Source: Mogibacterium timidum ATCC 33093
GTDB lineage: Bacteria > Bacillota > Clostridia > Peptostreptococcales > Anaerovoracaceae
DNA length: 64,000 bases
Assembly (NCBI RefSeq): GCF_000525775.1
Contig: NZ_JALU01000015.1
Location: 38,823 to 102,822, forward strand
Direction: 5' to 3'
Under the pieces are notes generated by a model. That model had not been told where the DNA came from. It did not search any database and worked only from the letters and a program-made list of their open reading frames with translations. Positions within the stretch are counted from its first letter, which is position 1; each line of letters starts with the position of its first letter. Positions 63,853 to 64,000 of this stretch are shown here, piece by piece. Both the position numbers and the translations under genes were made by a program.

Positions 63853-64000
63853 TTCCTCTCTTTTATGCTTTAAATCATCTTGATTATAATATCCTATAAT
63901 TGTATCACTATATAATCTGCCCTTGTGCGGTATCTATGTCAGAAGATATAAAGCTGAGCACTACGGATTGCTCGTTCGTAGTGCCGTGTTCCACTATTCT

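Overview
The window is a contiguous stretch of a Firmicutes/Clostridia-type chromosome that contains the replication origin. The gene order around dnaA (gyrA-gyrB-recF-dnaN-dnaA on the minus strand, then rpmH-rnpA-yidD-yidC-jag-mnmE-mnmG-rsmG-parA-parB on the plus strand) is the classic low-GC Gram-positive origin block. Strong purine-rich ribosome binding sites, an anaerobe-type double-cubane/2-hydroxyacyl-CoA dehydratase system, a split glycine decarboxylase (gcvPA/gcvPB) and an LPXTG surface protein fit an obligately anaerobic, host-associated clostridium. I suspect a Family XIII / Anaerovoracaceae relative (Mogibacterium-like), but that rank is inference.

Layout. 1-6.0 kb: leftward replication genes. 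6.0-6.25 kb: oriC, with a facing DnaA-box pair and an AT-rich tract. 6.3-15.0 kb: rightward translation, membrane insertion, tRNA modification and segregation genes, with two perfect parS sites at 12.9 kb. 15.0-31.3 kb: a long rightward housekeeping block (cyclic-di-AMP phosphodiesterase, rplI, dnaB, a DnaD/helicase-loader chimera, M23 peptidase, divIC, rnmV, rsmA, LTA-synthase-like protein, rho, a YqhQ-PrmC fusion, ddl). 31.3-37.4 kb: two leftward genes, a 1591-residue multidomain protein of unknown function and coaBC. 37.5-43.8 kb: rpmE, prfA, ywlC, rpiB, upp, tyrS and two small genes. 43.8-52.0 kb: accessory genes (LysR regulator, AT-rich LPXTG protein, double-cubane cluster operon, glutathione peroxidase, a truncated group II intron, an AAA_14 ATPase). 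52.1-59.3 kb: a leftward glycine cleavage operon that also carries lipoate ligase and dihydrolipoyl dehydrogenase. 59.4-62.1 kb: a CvpA-like protein and aminopeptidase P. 62.1-64 kb: an AT-rich island of unrecognised genes.

How the genes work together. DnaA, DnaN, DnaB and the DnaD-type protein serve initiation at the adjacent origin, and ParA/ParB/parS segregate it. The gcvT-gcvH-gcvPA-gcvPB-lplA-lpdA cluster supplies all four glycine cleavage proteins plus the enzyme that attaches scavenged lipoate to GcvH. The double-cubane protein, its ATPase reductase and a DUF3343 protein form one low-potential electron-transfer unit.

The most unusual items are: an apparent -1 ribosomal frameshift signal (A AAA AAG, 8-nt spacer, perfect 7-bp hairpin) near 63.57 kb joining two overlapping frames; the 1591-residue protein with HD, repeat, nucleotidyltransferase, GNAT-like and phosphoribosyltransferase-like parts; a DnaD protein fused to the zinc-binding N-terminal part of a helicase loader whose AAA+ part is missing; a GdpP-type phosphodiesterase with no membrane segments; a YqhQ-PrmC fusion; and a Rho factor with exact 219-bp in-frame repeats carrying AT-hook-like motifs. 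No tRNA, rRNA, CRISPR array or complete insertion sequence was seen.
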